A DNA stretch of 64,000 nt, from positions 1 through 64,000 of the forward strand of contig NZ_JRLF01000014.1 in NCBI RefSeq assembly GCF_001404985.1. The letters are read 5' to 3'. The stretch comes from Flavobacterium aquidurense. Lineage in GTDB: Bacteria; Bacteroidota; Bacteroidia; Flavobacteriales; Flavobacteriaceae. This document shows positions 9,130-18,362 of this stretch, piece after piece. The notes below the pieces were generated by a model, which did no database searches, was not told the DNA's origin, and was given only the letters and a program-made list of their open reading frames with translations. Each line of letters opens with the position of its first letter. The stretch's first letter is position 1. Both the position numbers and the translations under genes were made by a program.

Positions 9130-10524
9130 TTAATAATGAAAATGTTTACTTTCTTCAATGAAAGGATTTCTTTTTGCTAACAAAGGAGCTTTAGTCAATG
9201 CAGTAAACACTACAAAAATAAATAAACCTAAGAAGAAAAGTATAGATGCAATTTCAGAAACTCCAATAAACCATTTATCTCCAACTGTACCAGGCATAAT
9301 CATATTAAAGAAATCTACGTAGTGACCTAGTAAGATAACAACACCAGCCATTACAATTACCCAGCTAAGACGTTTGAAGTCTGTATTGATTAATATTAAT
9401 AATGGGAACACAAAGTTCATAACCACAGCACCAAAGAATGGTAAATTGTATAATTGAATTCTTGTTACGAAGTAAGTTACCTCTTCAGGAATATTAGCAT
9501 ACCAGATTAACATGAATTGAGAGAACCATAAATAAGTCCAGAAAACACTAATACCAAACATAAATTTAGCTAAATCGTGAATGTGGCTTGTATTTACATA
9601 CTCTAAATATCCTTTAGATTTTAAGTAAACCGTTACTAATGCAATAGCAGTAATACCACTTACGAAGAAAGATGCGAAAACATACCATCCAAATAAAGTA
9701 CTGAACCAGTGTGGATCAAATGACATAATCCAATCCCAAGACATAATAGACTCAGATACGATAAAGAATACTAAGAATCCAGCAGTTAACTTGAAGTTCT
9801 TTTTGTAGTATAGATCATCATTAGCTTCATCCTGAGCTAAACAATTTTTTCTAGATTGGTAACGATATAAGTTCCAACCTACTAAAAATATAGCAGCTCT
9901 AATAATCCAGAAAGTAAAGTTTAAATAACCCGCTTTACCAGCAATAATTTTATCATAATTTGCATGAGTAGGATCTGTAACCCCTTCACCTAACCATACG
10001 AATATATGATTAAAGTGTAATCCGCAAAGAATTAAAATAATAAAGAAAATAACTGAACCTACAGGTAAATAAGCTGTGATTCCTTGCATAACTCTAAACA
10101 AAACCGGAGACCAACCTGCCTGAGCAACTTGTTGAATAGCATAAAATGCTAAAGTTCCCATAGAAAGTAGCAAGAAGAAAATACAAGCAACATATAAAGC
10201 TGACCAAGGCTTATTTTGCAATTGGTGCAATACATGCGTTAAATGTTCTTTGTGCTCATCAGCAGCATTTACTGTTTCATGCTCGCCCCCTTTGTGCGAT
10301 TCATGCGAAGCTTCAGCAGCTTCGTGGTGTCCAGCTTCTTGATGAGAAGTTTCTGCTGTTGCTTCATGCGCAGCATCATGAGAACCATGTGCATCTGCAG
10401 CTAGAATTTTTTCAACTTCTTGAATATCTTTAGGAGCAGTTAAAAAACCATATCCAATTCCTAATATACCAAGGGCCATTAGGATGATAGAAAAAGTTTT
10501 TAATTTACTTGAAAATGTATACAT
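9130..10524 (-). CDS. actF: Alternative complex III subunit ActF (NrfD-like membrane quinol subunit)
   Basis: An integral membrane subunit of quinol:cytochrome c/oxidase oxidoreductase, with about ten TM helices. I chose the ATG at 10524, which gives MYTFSSKLKTFSIILMALG and a first TM helix straight after. The frame can be extended nine codons to a TTG at 10551 that abuts the actE stop, but this adds a polar segment with no support. After TM1 there is a His/Glu/Ala-rich periplasmic stretch (residues about 40-90), then the NrfD-like core. The paralogous subunit ActC is encoded upstream. In the F. johnsoniae structure ActC and ActF are the two related membrane subunits. Spacing to ctaC is 19 bp. 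Confidence 0.9.
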   Translation of the reverse strand: MYTFSSKLKTFSIILMALGILGIGYGFLTAPKDIQEVEKILAADAHGSHDAAHEATAETSHQEAGHHEAAEASHESHKGGEHETVNAADEHKEHLTHVLHQLQNKPWSALYVACIFFLLLSMGTLAFYAIQQVAQAGWSPVLFRVMQGITAYLPVGSVIFFIILILCGLHFNHIFVWLGEGVTDPTHANYDKIIAGKAGYLNFTFWIIRAAIFLVGWNLYRYQSRKNCLAQDEANDDLYYKKNFKLTAGFLVFFIVSESIMSWDWIMSFDPHWFSTLFGWYVFASFFVSGITAIALVTVYLKSKGYLEYVNTSHIHDLAKFMFGISVFWTYLWFSQFMLIWYANIPEEVTYFVTRIQLYNLPFFGAVVMNFVFPLLILINTDFKRLSWVIVMAGVVILLGHYVDFFNMIMPGTVGDKWFIGVSEIASILFFLGLFIFVVFTALTKAPLLAKRNPFIEESKHFHY

Positions 10525-10551
10525 ATCTATTACGATCAGTTTGTTCAACAA

Positions 10552-11097
10552 TTATAATTGGCTTTTTAGTTTTAGAACATAGTCAGCAACTAACCAACGT
10601 TCGTGGGCACTTAATTGATTTGCATGTGAACCCATTGCATTTAAACCATAAGTTTCAACATGAAAGATACTTCCTTCAGTGATTTCTCTGTCTTTATAGC
10701 TAGGTACTCCAAGAAATTTTTCTCTTTCAACCAATTTACCTTTACCGTTTCCAGTTGCACCATGACAACTGATACAGTAAATTTCGAAAAGTTCTTTTCC
10801 TTTACCGGAATTTCTTTCGATAGAATCCAAAGGTGATTTTAAATTAGCTTTAGCCAATTCATAACCAGCAGTTGAATTTTCATATTCATAAGGCTCAAAA
10901 CCTCTATTGATACTTCCCTCTGCAGGAAGCTGTCCTTCTTTTCCACCTTTAAATACTTTTGCTTCTGAATAGGTTTCATATCCTACAGACTCATACATAT
11001 TTGGGAAATACTGATAGTTTGGTGCCGAATTATTGTGGCAAGATGAAACTAAAATAGTTATACCAACTAAAAGTGTTATTTTATATATCCTTTTCAT
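10552..11097 (-). CDS. actE: Alternative complex III monoheme cytochrome c subunit ActE
   Basis: A 181-residue lipoprotein cytochrome c. The signal sequence MKRIYKITLLVGITILVSSC ends in a lipobox Cys at residue 20. The heme site is YCISCHGATGNGKG (CxxCH near residue 107), with a distal Met candidate in the GLNAMGSHANQL segment. It transfers electrons between the pentaheme ActA and an acceptor. The stop is 27 bp before the chosen actF ATG and the gene lies 8 bp after actD. Confidence 0.92.
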   Translation of the reverse strand: MKRIYKITLLVGITILVSSCHNNSAPNYQYFPNMYESVGYETYSEAKVFKGGKEGQLPAEGSINRGFEPYEYENSTAGYELAKANLKSPLDSIERNSGKGKELFEIYCISCHGATGNGKGKLVEREKFLGVPSYKDREITEGSIFHVETYGLNAMGSHANQLSAHERWLVADYVLKLKSQL

Positions 11098-11105
11098 AGC
11101 TACAA

Positions 11106-11630
11106 TTAATTCTTTTCAATTACTTTAACTTCAACAGCTCCTGTACCTTCGAAAAAAGAAACTAGTTCTGCTTCGTTATCATTTACAGCAACTTCCATTA
11201 AAAAATGGTCATCTGTTGTTCTTACATCAGGATTCTCAGCTTGTTTGAATGGCCATAATCTACTTCTCATATAAAAAGTAATAACCATTAAGTGAGCAGC
11301 AAAAAATACTGTCATTTCAAACATAATTGGAACAAATGAAGGCATATTCTGAATGAAGCTAAAACTTGGTTTACCTCCAATATCTTGTGGCCAGTCATGA
11401 ATCATGATATAACTCATCATGGTTGTTGCAACAGAAATACCAACACATCCGTATAAGAAAGCACAAATTGCTAATCTTGTTGGTGCTAAACCCATAGCTT
11501 TATCCAATCCGTGAACTGGGAATGGAGTAAAAACCTCTTCAATATGATGATGAGCAGCTCTGGTTTTCTTTACTGCATCCATCAAAATATCATCGTCATT
11601 ATAAATGGCGTATATTACTTTATTACTCAT
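11106..11630 (-). CDS. actD: Alternative complex III subunit ActD (DUF3341)
   Basis: A 174-residue membrane subunit of alternative complex III. The N-terminal cytoplasmic part (about residues 1-50) contains the family signature PFPVHGLDKAMGL. Two TM helices follow (about 54-76 and 95-120), then the RLWPFKQAENPDVRTTDDHF segment. It carries no cofactor motif. It overlaps actC by 8 bp and is spaced 8 bp from actE, so it lies in the middle of the act operon. Confidence 0.93.
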   Translation of the reverse strand: MSNKVIYAIYNDDDILMDAVKKTRAAHHHIEEVFTPFPVHGLDKAMGLAPTRLAICAFLYGCVGISVATTMMSYIMIHDWPQDIGGKPSFSFIQNMPSFVPIMFEMTVFFAAHLMVITFYMRSRLWPFKQAENPDVRTTDDHFLMEVAVNDNEAELVSFFEGTGAVEVKVIEKN

Positions 11631-13023
11631 GATGTGTGTCTTTATTTGCTCTTTCTCTAATGTAATTATCTCCTGTTCCTTTCAAAATTGTTTTTACCTC
11701 TGCCTGAGCAATTACAGGGAATGTTCTTGAGTATAATAAAAACAATACAAAGAAGAAACCAATCGTTCCGATGAAAATTCCAATATCAACAAATGTTGGT
11801 GAAAACATTGTCCAAGAAGATGGAAGGTAATCTCTATGTAAAGAAGTAACAATAATTACGAATCTTTCAAACCACATTCCGATGTTTACTACAATCGAAA
11901 TAATAAATGAAAACATGATACTTGTTCTTAATTTCTTGAACCACATAAACTGTGGAGAGAAAACGTTACAAGTCATCATTGACCAATACGCCCACCAGTA
12001 AGGTCCGGTTGCTCTGTTCAAGAACGCATATTGCTCATATTCTACACCTGAATACCAAGCCACAAACAACTCAGTGATATATGCTACCCCAACAATAGAA
12101 CCAGTAATCATGATTACAATATTCATTAACTCGATATGTTGTAGTGTAATATAAGCTTCAAGGTTAGAAACTTTTCTCATAACGATCAACAATGTATTTA
12201 CCATTGCAAACCCTGAGAATACCGCTCCGGCAACGAAGTACGGAGGGAAAATTGTTGTATGCCATCCCGGAATTACAGAAGTAGCAAAGTCCATCGATAC
12301 AATCGTGTGTACAGAAAGTACAAGAGGTGTAGCCAAACCAGCTAATACCAGAGATACTTCTTCAAAACGTTGCCAGTCTTTAGCTCTACCACTCCATCCA
12401 AAACTTAGGATAGAATATACTCTTTTATTAAAAGGTGTTATTGCTCTATCACGTAGCATTGCAAAGTCAGGCAACAAACCAGTCCACCAGAAAACCAATG
12501 ATACTGAAAGGTACGTAGAAATTGCGAATACGTCCCAAAGCAGCGGTGAGTTAAAGTTTACCCATAATGATCCAAATTGATTTGGAATAGGTAAAACCCA
12601 GTATGCTAACCATGGGCGACCCATGTGAATAATTGGAAATAAACCTGCCTGAACTACCGAGAAGATAGTCATAGCTTCAGCAGAACGGTTAATAGCCATT
12701 CTCCAACGTTGACGGAAAAGTAATAATACCGCAGAAATTAATGTTCCGGCGTGACCAATACCAACCCACCAAACGAAGTTCGTGATATCCCAGGCCCAAC
12801 CAACTGTTTTATTTAATCCCCATGTTCCAATACCGGTAGATACGGTGTAAATTATACAACCTAACCCCCAAAGGAAGGCTATTAATGCGATTGAAAATAC
12901 AATCCACCAATGTTTGTTTGCCGGCCCTTCAACAGGGGCGGCTACATCTACAGTTACATCGTGATAAGATTTATCACCTATAACTAAAGGTTTTCTAATG
13001 GGTGCTTCGTAGTGAGACGACAT
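11623..13023 (-). CDS. actC: Alternative complex III subunit ActC (NrfD-like)
   Basis: A polytopic membrane protein of 466 residues, NrfD/PsrC family, with about ten TM helices. It forms the quinol site next to the iron-sulfur subunit ActB. The N-terminus (SSHYEAPIRKPLVIG) is cytoplasmic. Conserved segments include GIGHAGTLISAVLLL, FPIIHMGRPWLAYW and SVHTIVSMDFA. It lies 34 bp after actB and overlaps actD by 8 bp. Confidence 0.94.
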   Translation of the reverse strand: MSSHYEAPIRKPLVIGDKSYHDVTVDVAAPVEGPANKHWWIVFSIALIAFLWGLGCIIYTVSTGIGTWGLNKTVGWAWDITNFVWWVGIGHAGTLISAVLLLFRQRWRMAINRSAEAMTIFSVVQAGLFPIIHMGRPWLAYWVLPIPNQFGSLWVNFNSPLLWDVFAISTYLSVSLVFWWTGLLPDFAMLRDRAITPFNKRVYSILSFGWSGRAKDWQRFEEVSLVLAGLATPLVLSVHTIVSMDFATSVIPGWHTTIFPPYFVAGAVFSGFAMVNTLLIVMRKVSNLEAYITLQHIELMNIVIMITGSIVGVAYITELFVAWYSGVEYEQYAFLNRATGPYWWAYWSMMTCNVFSPQFMWFKKLRTSIMFSFIISIVVNIGMWFERFVIIVTSLHRDYLPSSWTMFSPTFVDIGIFIGTIGFFFVLFLLYSRTFPVIAQAEVKTILKGTGDNYIRERANKDTHHE

Positions 13024-13057
13024 AATCCTTTATATGTTTCTTAATTAATAATTTATT

Positions 13058-16000
13058 CTAAGTATTTCTAACTTTAACATGGTAAACCACATTAGGTTTT
13101 GTTCCAACATGCTCCAATAAGTGGTATGATCTATCATCAGCAGCTAATTTAGCAACTTTACTTTCAGCATCATTAACATCACCAAATATCATTGCTCCTG
13201 AAGAACAAGCATTTGAACATGCTGTCTGGAATTCACCATCAGCAACCGGACGACCTTCATTTTTAGCTTTTAGCTTAGTCGCCTGTGTCATTTGAATACA
13301 CATAGAACATTTTTCCATAACTCCACGAGAACGAACGTTTACATCTGGATTTAATACCATACGTCCTAAATCATCATTCATGTGGTAATCGAATTCACTG
13401 TTTTTGTTATACAAGAACCAGTTGAAACGACGTACTTTATACGGACAGTTGTTTGCACAATAACGAGTACCAACACATCTGTTGTATGCCATATGATTTT
13501 GACCTTCACGACCGTGAGAAGTTGCAGCAACCGGACAAACTGTTTCACATGGTGCGTGATTACAGTGTTGACACATTACTGGCTGGAAAGAAACTTGTGG
13601 ATTATCTCCTGCTTTTTCCATTTCATTAAATGTAGATAATGAACTAGACAAACCAGCGATATTCTCTTTTCTTTCATTATCACCTTCAAAAGTACTTTCA
13701 GAAGAGTAATATCTGTCAATACGCAACCAGTGCATATCACGACTTCTTCTTACCTCTGCTTTACCTACAACCGGAACGTTGTTTTCAGCGTGACATGCAA
13801 TAACACATGCTCCACAACCTGTACAAGCGTTTAAGTCAATCGAAAGGTTAAAGTGATGTCCTGTAGAACGATCAAATGATTCCCATAAATCGACAGTTGT
13901 AGCCTCAACTTCCTGGTGATCTAAAGATACCATTGGTTTTTCATTCCAATGTTCAGCATCTTTAGTATTAAAAATTTCAAGAGAAGTTTCTTTAATGATA
14001 TCTCCTCTTCCCATTAATGTTTTTTGTCCCTGAACACAAGCAAACTCATGAACTCCATTTGCTTTCGCAATAGAAACAGACTGAACACTATTGAAGTTTT
14101 TATATAATGAGTAAGCATTTAAACCTACTACCATTTCTTCTTTTAAGGCAGCCTTACGACCATAACCTAATGCTAAACCAACCGTACCAACAGCTTGTCC
14201 CGGTTGAACAATCACAGGAACATTTTCTAATTTTAAGCCATCAGCAGTAGTAATTGTAGCATAACTTCCGTTTAAACCTCCGTTTGCAACGATTTCATTT
14301 GTTAAGCCTAATTTTTTAGCATCAGCATTCGAAACAGTTACATAATTATCCCAAGATACTCTTGTGATTGGATCTGGGAACTCCTGCAACCAAGGATTGT
14401 TTGCTTGTTGTCCATCACCCATACCTGTTTTAGTATACAATACTAATTCGAAATCTCCAGCAGATTTTGATTTTGCAACAGCACTTGCAGCAGCAGTAAA
14501 ATCAACAGATCCAGCAGATAACGCAGATGAACCAATGACAAAAACACCATCATGTAAAACTTTGTTCCAAGAAGAACCTACAATAATAGAAGCTGAATTA
14601 GCTTTAATATAATCGTAGAAATTTCCAGGAGTTCCATTTAACGATAATAAAACGTCTTGAAATTGTTTTGTGTTAAAGATAGGACGAATAGTTGGCTGAG
14701 TCAAACTATAAGTTCCTTTTGTAATTACAACATCTCCCCAAGCCTCTAAATAATGAGGAACCGGAGCAGCTATTGTAGTTATTGATGCAGTTTCATCTTC
14801 TTTTAAAGAAAAAGCAACTGATGTTTTTACTTTTTTCAATCCAGATACAAAAGAAGCTGAATCAGCTAAAGTATAAACTGGATTAATGCCGCTCATGATT
14901 AAGGTATGAACACTTCCAGCATTCATATCTTTTATCAATTGAGATACAATTGCATTAGAACCTTTTCTAATTTGTCTTGTACCTGCAGTATTAAAAGCTT
15001 CACTAGCCAACACTTGGTTGATAGCTAAAACTAATAACTGAGCATTTTTATCTTCAAGTCCTGAAACTAAAACTCCTTTAGAACCTGCAAGTTTTAATTG
15101 CTGAGCAGCTTTAACCGCTTCGGCTTTAAATTTAGCATCTAAAGAAACAGCTACAGAAGATCCTGTAATAATGTTATAGATTTGAACCAAAGCTTGTTTT
15201 TGATCTGCAATTCCCATAGGAATACGCTTATCAGCTGCAGCTCCGGATAATGTCATATTAGATTCAAACTGAAAATGACGAGACATTTTTTTCGCTCCGT
15301 TAGATCCTGACGGAATTCTACCTTGAGCATATCCTGCATCATATCCACCACCTTGCCAGTCTCCTAAGAAATCAGCACCAACAGAAACAATTAAAGAAGC
15401 TTTTGAAAAATCATAATCAACAAGAGCTCTTTCTCCGTATACTGTTTCAAATGCATCTAATGCGTCAGATGACGAAACCGCATCATAAACAACATGTTTT
15501 GCATTAGGATTTTTAGCGATAAACTCCCCTATTAATTTCTCAGTAGACGGACTCGCTAAAGTATTTGTCAACAATACTACTTGTCCACCTTTTGCTTTTG
15601 CTTCAGCAAGACTTGATTTAATTCTCAAATCAACAGCAGACCAGCTACCATTTTTCCCATCCAATTTAGGCTCTTTCAAACGCATACTATCATATAATGA
15701 TAAGATAGATGCATGAATTCTAGCATTGGCTGAAAACTTAGATCCGGAAATAGTATTGTTATCAATTTTAATTGGACGACCCTCACGAGTTTTTACTAAT
15801 AAGTTAGCAAAATCGAAACCATCAAAAACAGTAGTTGCATAATAATCAGCAACACCAGGAATGATTTGTTCCGGTTGTAACACATATGGTATAGACTTGT
15901 GAACAGGACCTTCGCAGGCTGCAAGCGTAACAGCTGCAGTACTAAATCCTACGTACTTTAAAAAGTCACGACGTGAAGTTCCAGATGAAGCTAAAGCATC

Positions 16001-16123
16001 TGCATTTCCTAAGAATTCTTCTGTAGGAATTTCTTCAACAAATTCGTTATTTCTAAGCGCCTCAACAATAGAACTATTCTCTAGTTCTTCAACACTTTTC
16101 CAGTATTTTTTGTTTGATGACAT
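13058..16123 (-). CDS. actB: Alternative complex III iron-sulfur subunit ActB (molybdopterin-oxidoreductase-like fused to FeS domain)
   Basis: A 1021-residue peripheral subunit facing the periplasm. Near residues 51-70 there is a Tat-type motif (SRRDFLKYVGFSTAAVTLAAC) ending in a lipobox-like Cys. Residues ~80-730 resemble a molybdopterin oxidoreductase but, as known for the family, bind no Mo cofactor. The C-terminal part carries the cluster ligands CTGCGACVIACH (near 762), CQHCNHAPCETVCPVA, CVGTRYCANNCPYK and CSMCIQMTQ, which fits three [4Fe-4S] and one [3Fe-4S]. These clusters relay electrons from the membrane subunit to the hemes of ActA. It is the second gene of the operon, 32 bp after actA. 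Confidence 0.95.
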   Translation of the reverse strand: MSSNKKYWKSVEELENSSIVEALRNNEFVEEIPTEEFLGNADALASSGTSRRDFLKYVGFSTAAVTLAACEGPVHKSIPYVLQPEQIIPGVADYYATTVFDGFDFANLLVKTREGRPIKIDNNTISGSKFSANARIHASILSLYDSMRLKEPKLDGKNGSWSAVDLRIKSSLAEAKAKGGQVVLLTNTLASPSTEKLIGEFIAKNPNAKHVVYDAVSSSDALDAFETVYGERALVDYDFSKASLIVSVGADFLGDWQGGGYDAGYAQGRIPSGSNGAKKMSRHFQFESNMTLSGAAADKRIPMGIADQKQALVQIYNIITGSSVAVSLDAKFKAEAVKAAQQLKLAGSKGVLVSGLEDKNAQLLVLAINQVLASEAFNTAGTRQIRKGSNAIVSQLIKDMNAGSVHTLIMSGINPVYTLADSASFVSGLKKVKTSVAFSLKEDETASITTIAAPVPHYLEAWGDVVITKGTYSLTQPTIRPIFNTKQFQDVLLSLNGTPGNFYDYIKANSASIIVGSSWNKVLHDGVFVIGSSALSAGSVDFTAAASAVAKSKSAGDFELVLYTKTGMGDGQQANNPWLQEFPDPITRVSWDNYVTVSNADAKKLGLTNEIVANGGLNGSYATITTADGLKLENVPVIVQPGQAVGTVGLALGYGRKAALKEEMVVGLNAYSLYKNFNSVQSVSIAKANGVHEFACVQGQKTLMGRGDIIKETSLEIFNTKDAEHWNEKPMVSLDHQEVEATTVDLWESFDRSTGHHFNLSIDLNACTGCGACVIACHAENNVPVVGKAEVRRSRDMHWLRIDRYYSSESTFEGDNERKENIAGLSSSLSTFNEMEKAGDNPQVSFQPVMCQHCNHAPCETVCPVAATSHGREGQNHMAYNRCVGTRYCANNCPYKVRRFNWFLYNKNSEFDYHMNDDLGRMVLNPDVNVRSRGVMEKCSMCIQMTQATKLKAKNEGRPVADGEFQTACSNACSSGAMIFGDVNDAESKVAKLAADDRSYHLLEHVGTKPNVVYHVKVRNT

Positions 16124-16155
16124 TGTATATAAATATTAAAATCTTAATAATTCGA

Positions 16156-17484
16156 TTAATAGTGGCATTTACCGCATTCTAAACCTCCCATTTGCGCTGC
16201 AGTCAATTTTTCTACACCGTATTTTTTAGAAAGTTCAGCATGAATTTTATCATAGTAAGCATTTCCTTCCATCTTAACATCAGTTTTTCTATGGCAATCA
16301 ATACACCATCCCATTGTTAATTTAGAATATTGCTTCATGATCTCAAATTCCTGCACAGGACCGTGACAAGTTTGACATTCAACTCCGGCAACATTAACGT
16401 GTTGTGAGTGGTTGAAGTAAACAAAATCAGGAAGATTATGAATACGAACCCATTTTACAGGCTGCGTTTTTCCGGTATAAGCTTGTTTAGTCTTATCCCA
16501 ACCAACTGCATCATACAATTTCTGTATTTGAGCATCATAAAACGCTTTGCTGTATTCAGCAGTAGCAGTAGTTTCAGCAACTTCAGAAATATTTTTATGA
16601 CAGTTCATACAAACATTCAAAGAAGGAATACCAGCGTTTTTACTTACACGAGCAGCAGAGTGACAATATTTACAATTGATCTCGTTGTCTCCAGCGTGAA
16701 TTTTATGAGAATAGTGAATTGGCTGAATTGGCTCATAATTTTGATCAACACCTACTTGCATTAAGTATGCATACACAAAATAACCACTTGCCAAAAGCAA
16801 AAATATAGAAGTAACTAATACTAAAAATTGGTTTTTAGCAAAAGCTTTCCAGATTGGAGTTCTAGCCTCTTTTGGAGCAACTACAATACCATTATTACTT
16901 GCTACTTTAGTTAACACTTTGTTCACCATGAACAACATAACAACTAAAATCGCCATTACAAGAGCAAGAGCTCCTAAAATAATGTTATTAGAAATTCCAC
17001 TTCCACCTTCTTGAGGACCTGTTGGCAATGCACTAACAGCCCCAGCAGGCTTCTCAGGTATTGGCTGAGAAGTATAAGCGATAATATTATCAATATCACC
17101 TGTAGACAATTGAGGAAAAGAAGTCATTACAGACTTATTGTTTTCTTCAAATAATTTAACTGCAACAGCATCTCCTGATTTAATCATTTCAGAGCTGTTA
17201 TGCACCCACTTGTAAATCCAGGCCATATCATGTTTACCAGCAACACCTCTTAAGGCAGGGCCAGTTGATTTAGCATCTAATTTGTGACATGCAGCGCAAT
17301 TTGCATTAAAAAGTTCTTTCCCTTTTACTGGATCACCACCTGCAGCAGCAGCCGGAGCAGCAGCTTCAGGCGCCGCCGGAGCAGCAGCATCTTGAGCAAA
17401 TGAAGTTAGGGAGAAAATTAACGTTAGCGATAAGCTAAGAAGTAATTTTCTTGAGATCGAATTATGGTTACCCACCTTTTTCAT
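16156..17484 (-). CDS. actA: Alternative complex III multiheme cytochrome c ActA with extra N-terminal monoheme domain
   Basis: 442 residues. A signal peptide (to about residue 30, TSFAQ) leads into a Pro/Ala linker and a class I cytochrome c domain (NCAACHK, near residue 62, with a Met in SVMTSFPQLS). A TM helix (about 165-188) and another near 215-240 follow. The C-terminal pentaheme domain has five CxxCH motifs: CKYCH, CMNCH, CQTCH, CIDCH and CGKCH. That makes six hemes in one polypeptide, against five in the basic family form. It is the first gene of the act-cox operon. The ATG is followed by AAAAAGGTG and the leader is about 80 nt from the promoter at 17572-17602. Confidence 0.94.
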   Translation of the reverse strand: MKKVGNHNSISRKLLLSLSLTLIFSLTSFAQDAAAPAAPEAAAPAAAAGGDPVKGKELFNANCAACHKLDAKSTGPALRGVAGKHDMAWIYKWVHNSSEMIKSGDAVAVKLFEENNKSVMTSFPQLSTGDIDNIIAYTSQPIPEKPAGAVSALPTGPQEGGSGISNNIILGALALVMAILVVMLFMVNKVLTKVASNNGIVVAPKEARTPIWKAFAKNQFLVLVTSIFLLLASGYFVYAYLMQVGVDQNYEPIQPIHYSHKIHAGDNEINCKYCHSAARVSKNAGIPSLNVCMNCHKNISEVAETTATAEYSKAFYDAQIQKLYDAVGWDKTKQAYTGKTQPVKWVRIHNLPDFVYFNHSQHVNVAGVECQTCHGPVQEFEIMKQYSKLTMGWCIDCHRKTDVKMEGNAYYDKIHAELSKKYGVEKLTAAQMGGLECGKCHY

Positions 17485-17571
17485 ATAGTATAATAATTAT
17501 CTACTAATTTTTGGTATGATTTTTTCTATATCAAATCAACGAAAAACTAATACCTTCTTTTAAAACTTGCA

Positions 17572-17602
17572 CAAAAATACGACTTATGAACTATTCTCAA
17601 AA
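17572..17602 (-). promoter_or_regulatory. Bacteroidota-type promoter of the act-cox operon
   Basis: On the minus strand the -7 box TATTTTTG (17579-17572) matches TAnnTTTG, and TTTTG at 17602-17598 serves as the -33 element, with an 18-bp gap. The predicted start is near 17566, about 80 nt before actA. Confidence 0.75.
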
Positions 17603-17677
17603 CCTTAAAATACTCTTAAATATCAATTTATATCAATTCTAAATAATATCAATATTTTCCACACAAATTTTAAATAC

Positions 17678-17685
17678 TATTTTTG
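17678..17685 (+). promoter_or_regulatory. -7 box of the SPOR-domain gene promoter
   Basis: TATTTTTG is an exact TAnnTTTG match. A weak TTTTC at about 17654-17658 is 19 bp upstream. The box ends 18 nt before the ATG at 17704 and excludes the in-frame TTG at 17683 as a start, because that codon lies inside the box. Confidence 0.65.
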
Positions 17686-17703
17686 CATAAAAACCATCAC
17701 ATT

Positions 17704-18093
17704 ATGAGAATTTTAACCCCTTCAAAAAGAGTTTTCTTAACATTATCAATGTTTACTTTAGCATATAATATTCATGCTCAAGACCAAAATTTAACACTAA
17801 ATCAAGACCCTAAATTTGACCAACTACTCAACGACAAACGTAAAATTAACACGTCAATAAACACAAACGATACTTATAAAATCCAAATCTTTAGCGGCAA
17901 AAGCGAAGAAGCAAAGAAAACGTTATCGGATTTTAAAAGGGAATATAGCAATATTGACGGAACCATAATTTTTAATACCCCAAACTACAAAGTAATGGTT
18001 GGGAATTTCAAAACAAGAATAGAAGCAGAACGTAATTTAGCGGAGATAAAAAAGAGATACAAAAGCGTCTTTTTAATCAAACCTGGCAAATAA
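17704..18093 (+). CDS. Secreted SPOR-domain protein
   Basis: A 129-residue exported protein with a signal peptide (MRILTPSKRVFLTLSMFTLA ending near YNIHAQ). The C-terminal SPOR domain covers residues about 50-127 (YKIQIFSGKSEEAKKTL, then YKVMVGNFKTRIEAERNLAEIKK). SPOR domains bind peptidoglycan glycan strands lacking stem peptides, so a septal or cell-wall location is likely. The ATG at 17704 is preferred over an upstream TTG that overlaps the -7 box. The gene is divergent from actA and ends in its own terminator, so it is monocistronic. Confidence 0.88.
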   Translation: MRILTPSKRVFLTLSMFTLAYNIHAQDQNLTLNQDPKFDQLLNDKRKINTSINTNDTYKIQIFSGKSEEAKKTLSDFKREYSNIDGTIIFNTPNYKVMVGNFKTRIEAERNLAEIKKRYKSVFLIKPGK

Positions 18094-18116
18094 TTTCAAA
18101 TTACAATAACACCAAT

Positions 18117-18148
18117 AAAAACAACTCTAATTGAGTTGTTTTTTTTTG
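18117..18148 (+). terminator. Rho-independent terminator after the SPOR gene
   Basis: AAAACAACTC-TAATT-GAGTTGTTTT forms a 10-bp stem followed by a run of T's, 25 nt after the stop codon. Confidence 0.88.
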
Positions 18149-18362
18149 ATCTTCATTTATTCACATAGAAATAGTTTACATGAATTGTTTAAAAAAACTT
18201 CAATAGAACAATTAGATCTAAATCTCAGTTTATGCATAAAACAATCAGCTATCATAACACCTTTAATACAGAAATAAAATGGAGTTTAGCAACTTAAAAA
18301 ACAAGATAAAAATAGTTAAAAACAAAAAAAATAGAAAGAAAATAGCTAACCCAATAAGGCAA

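Noticed and set aside
10525..10551. TTG start for ActF
   Set aside because: It adds a polar nonapeptide before the natural signal-anchor; the ATG at 10524 is preferred.
17683..17703. TTG start for the SPOR protein
   Set aside because: The codon is inside the -7 promoter box, so it would lie upstream of the transcript.
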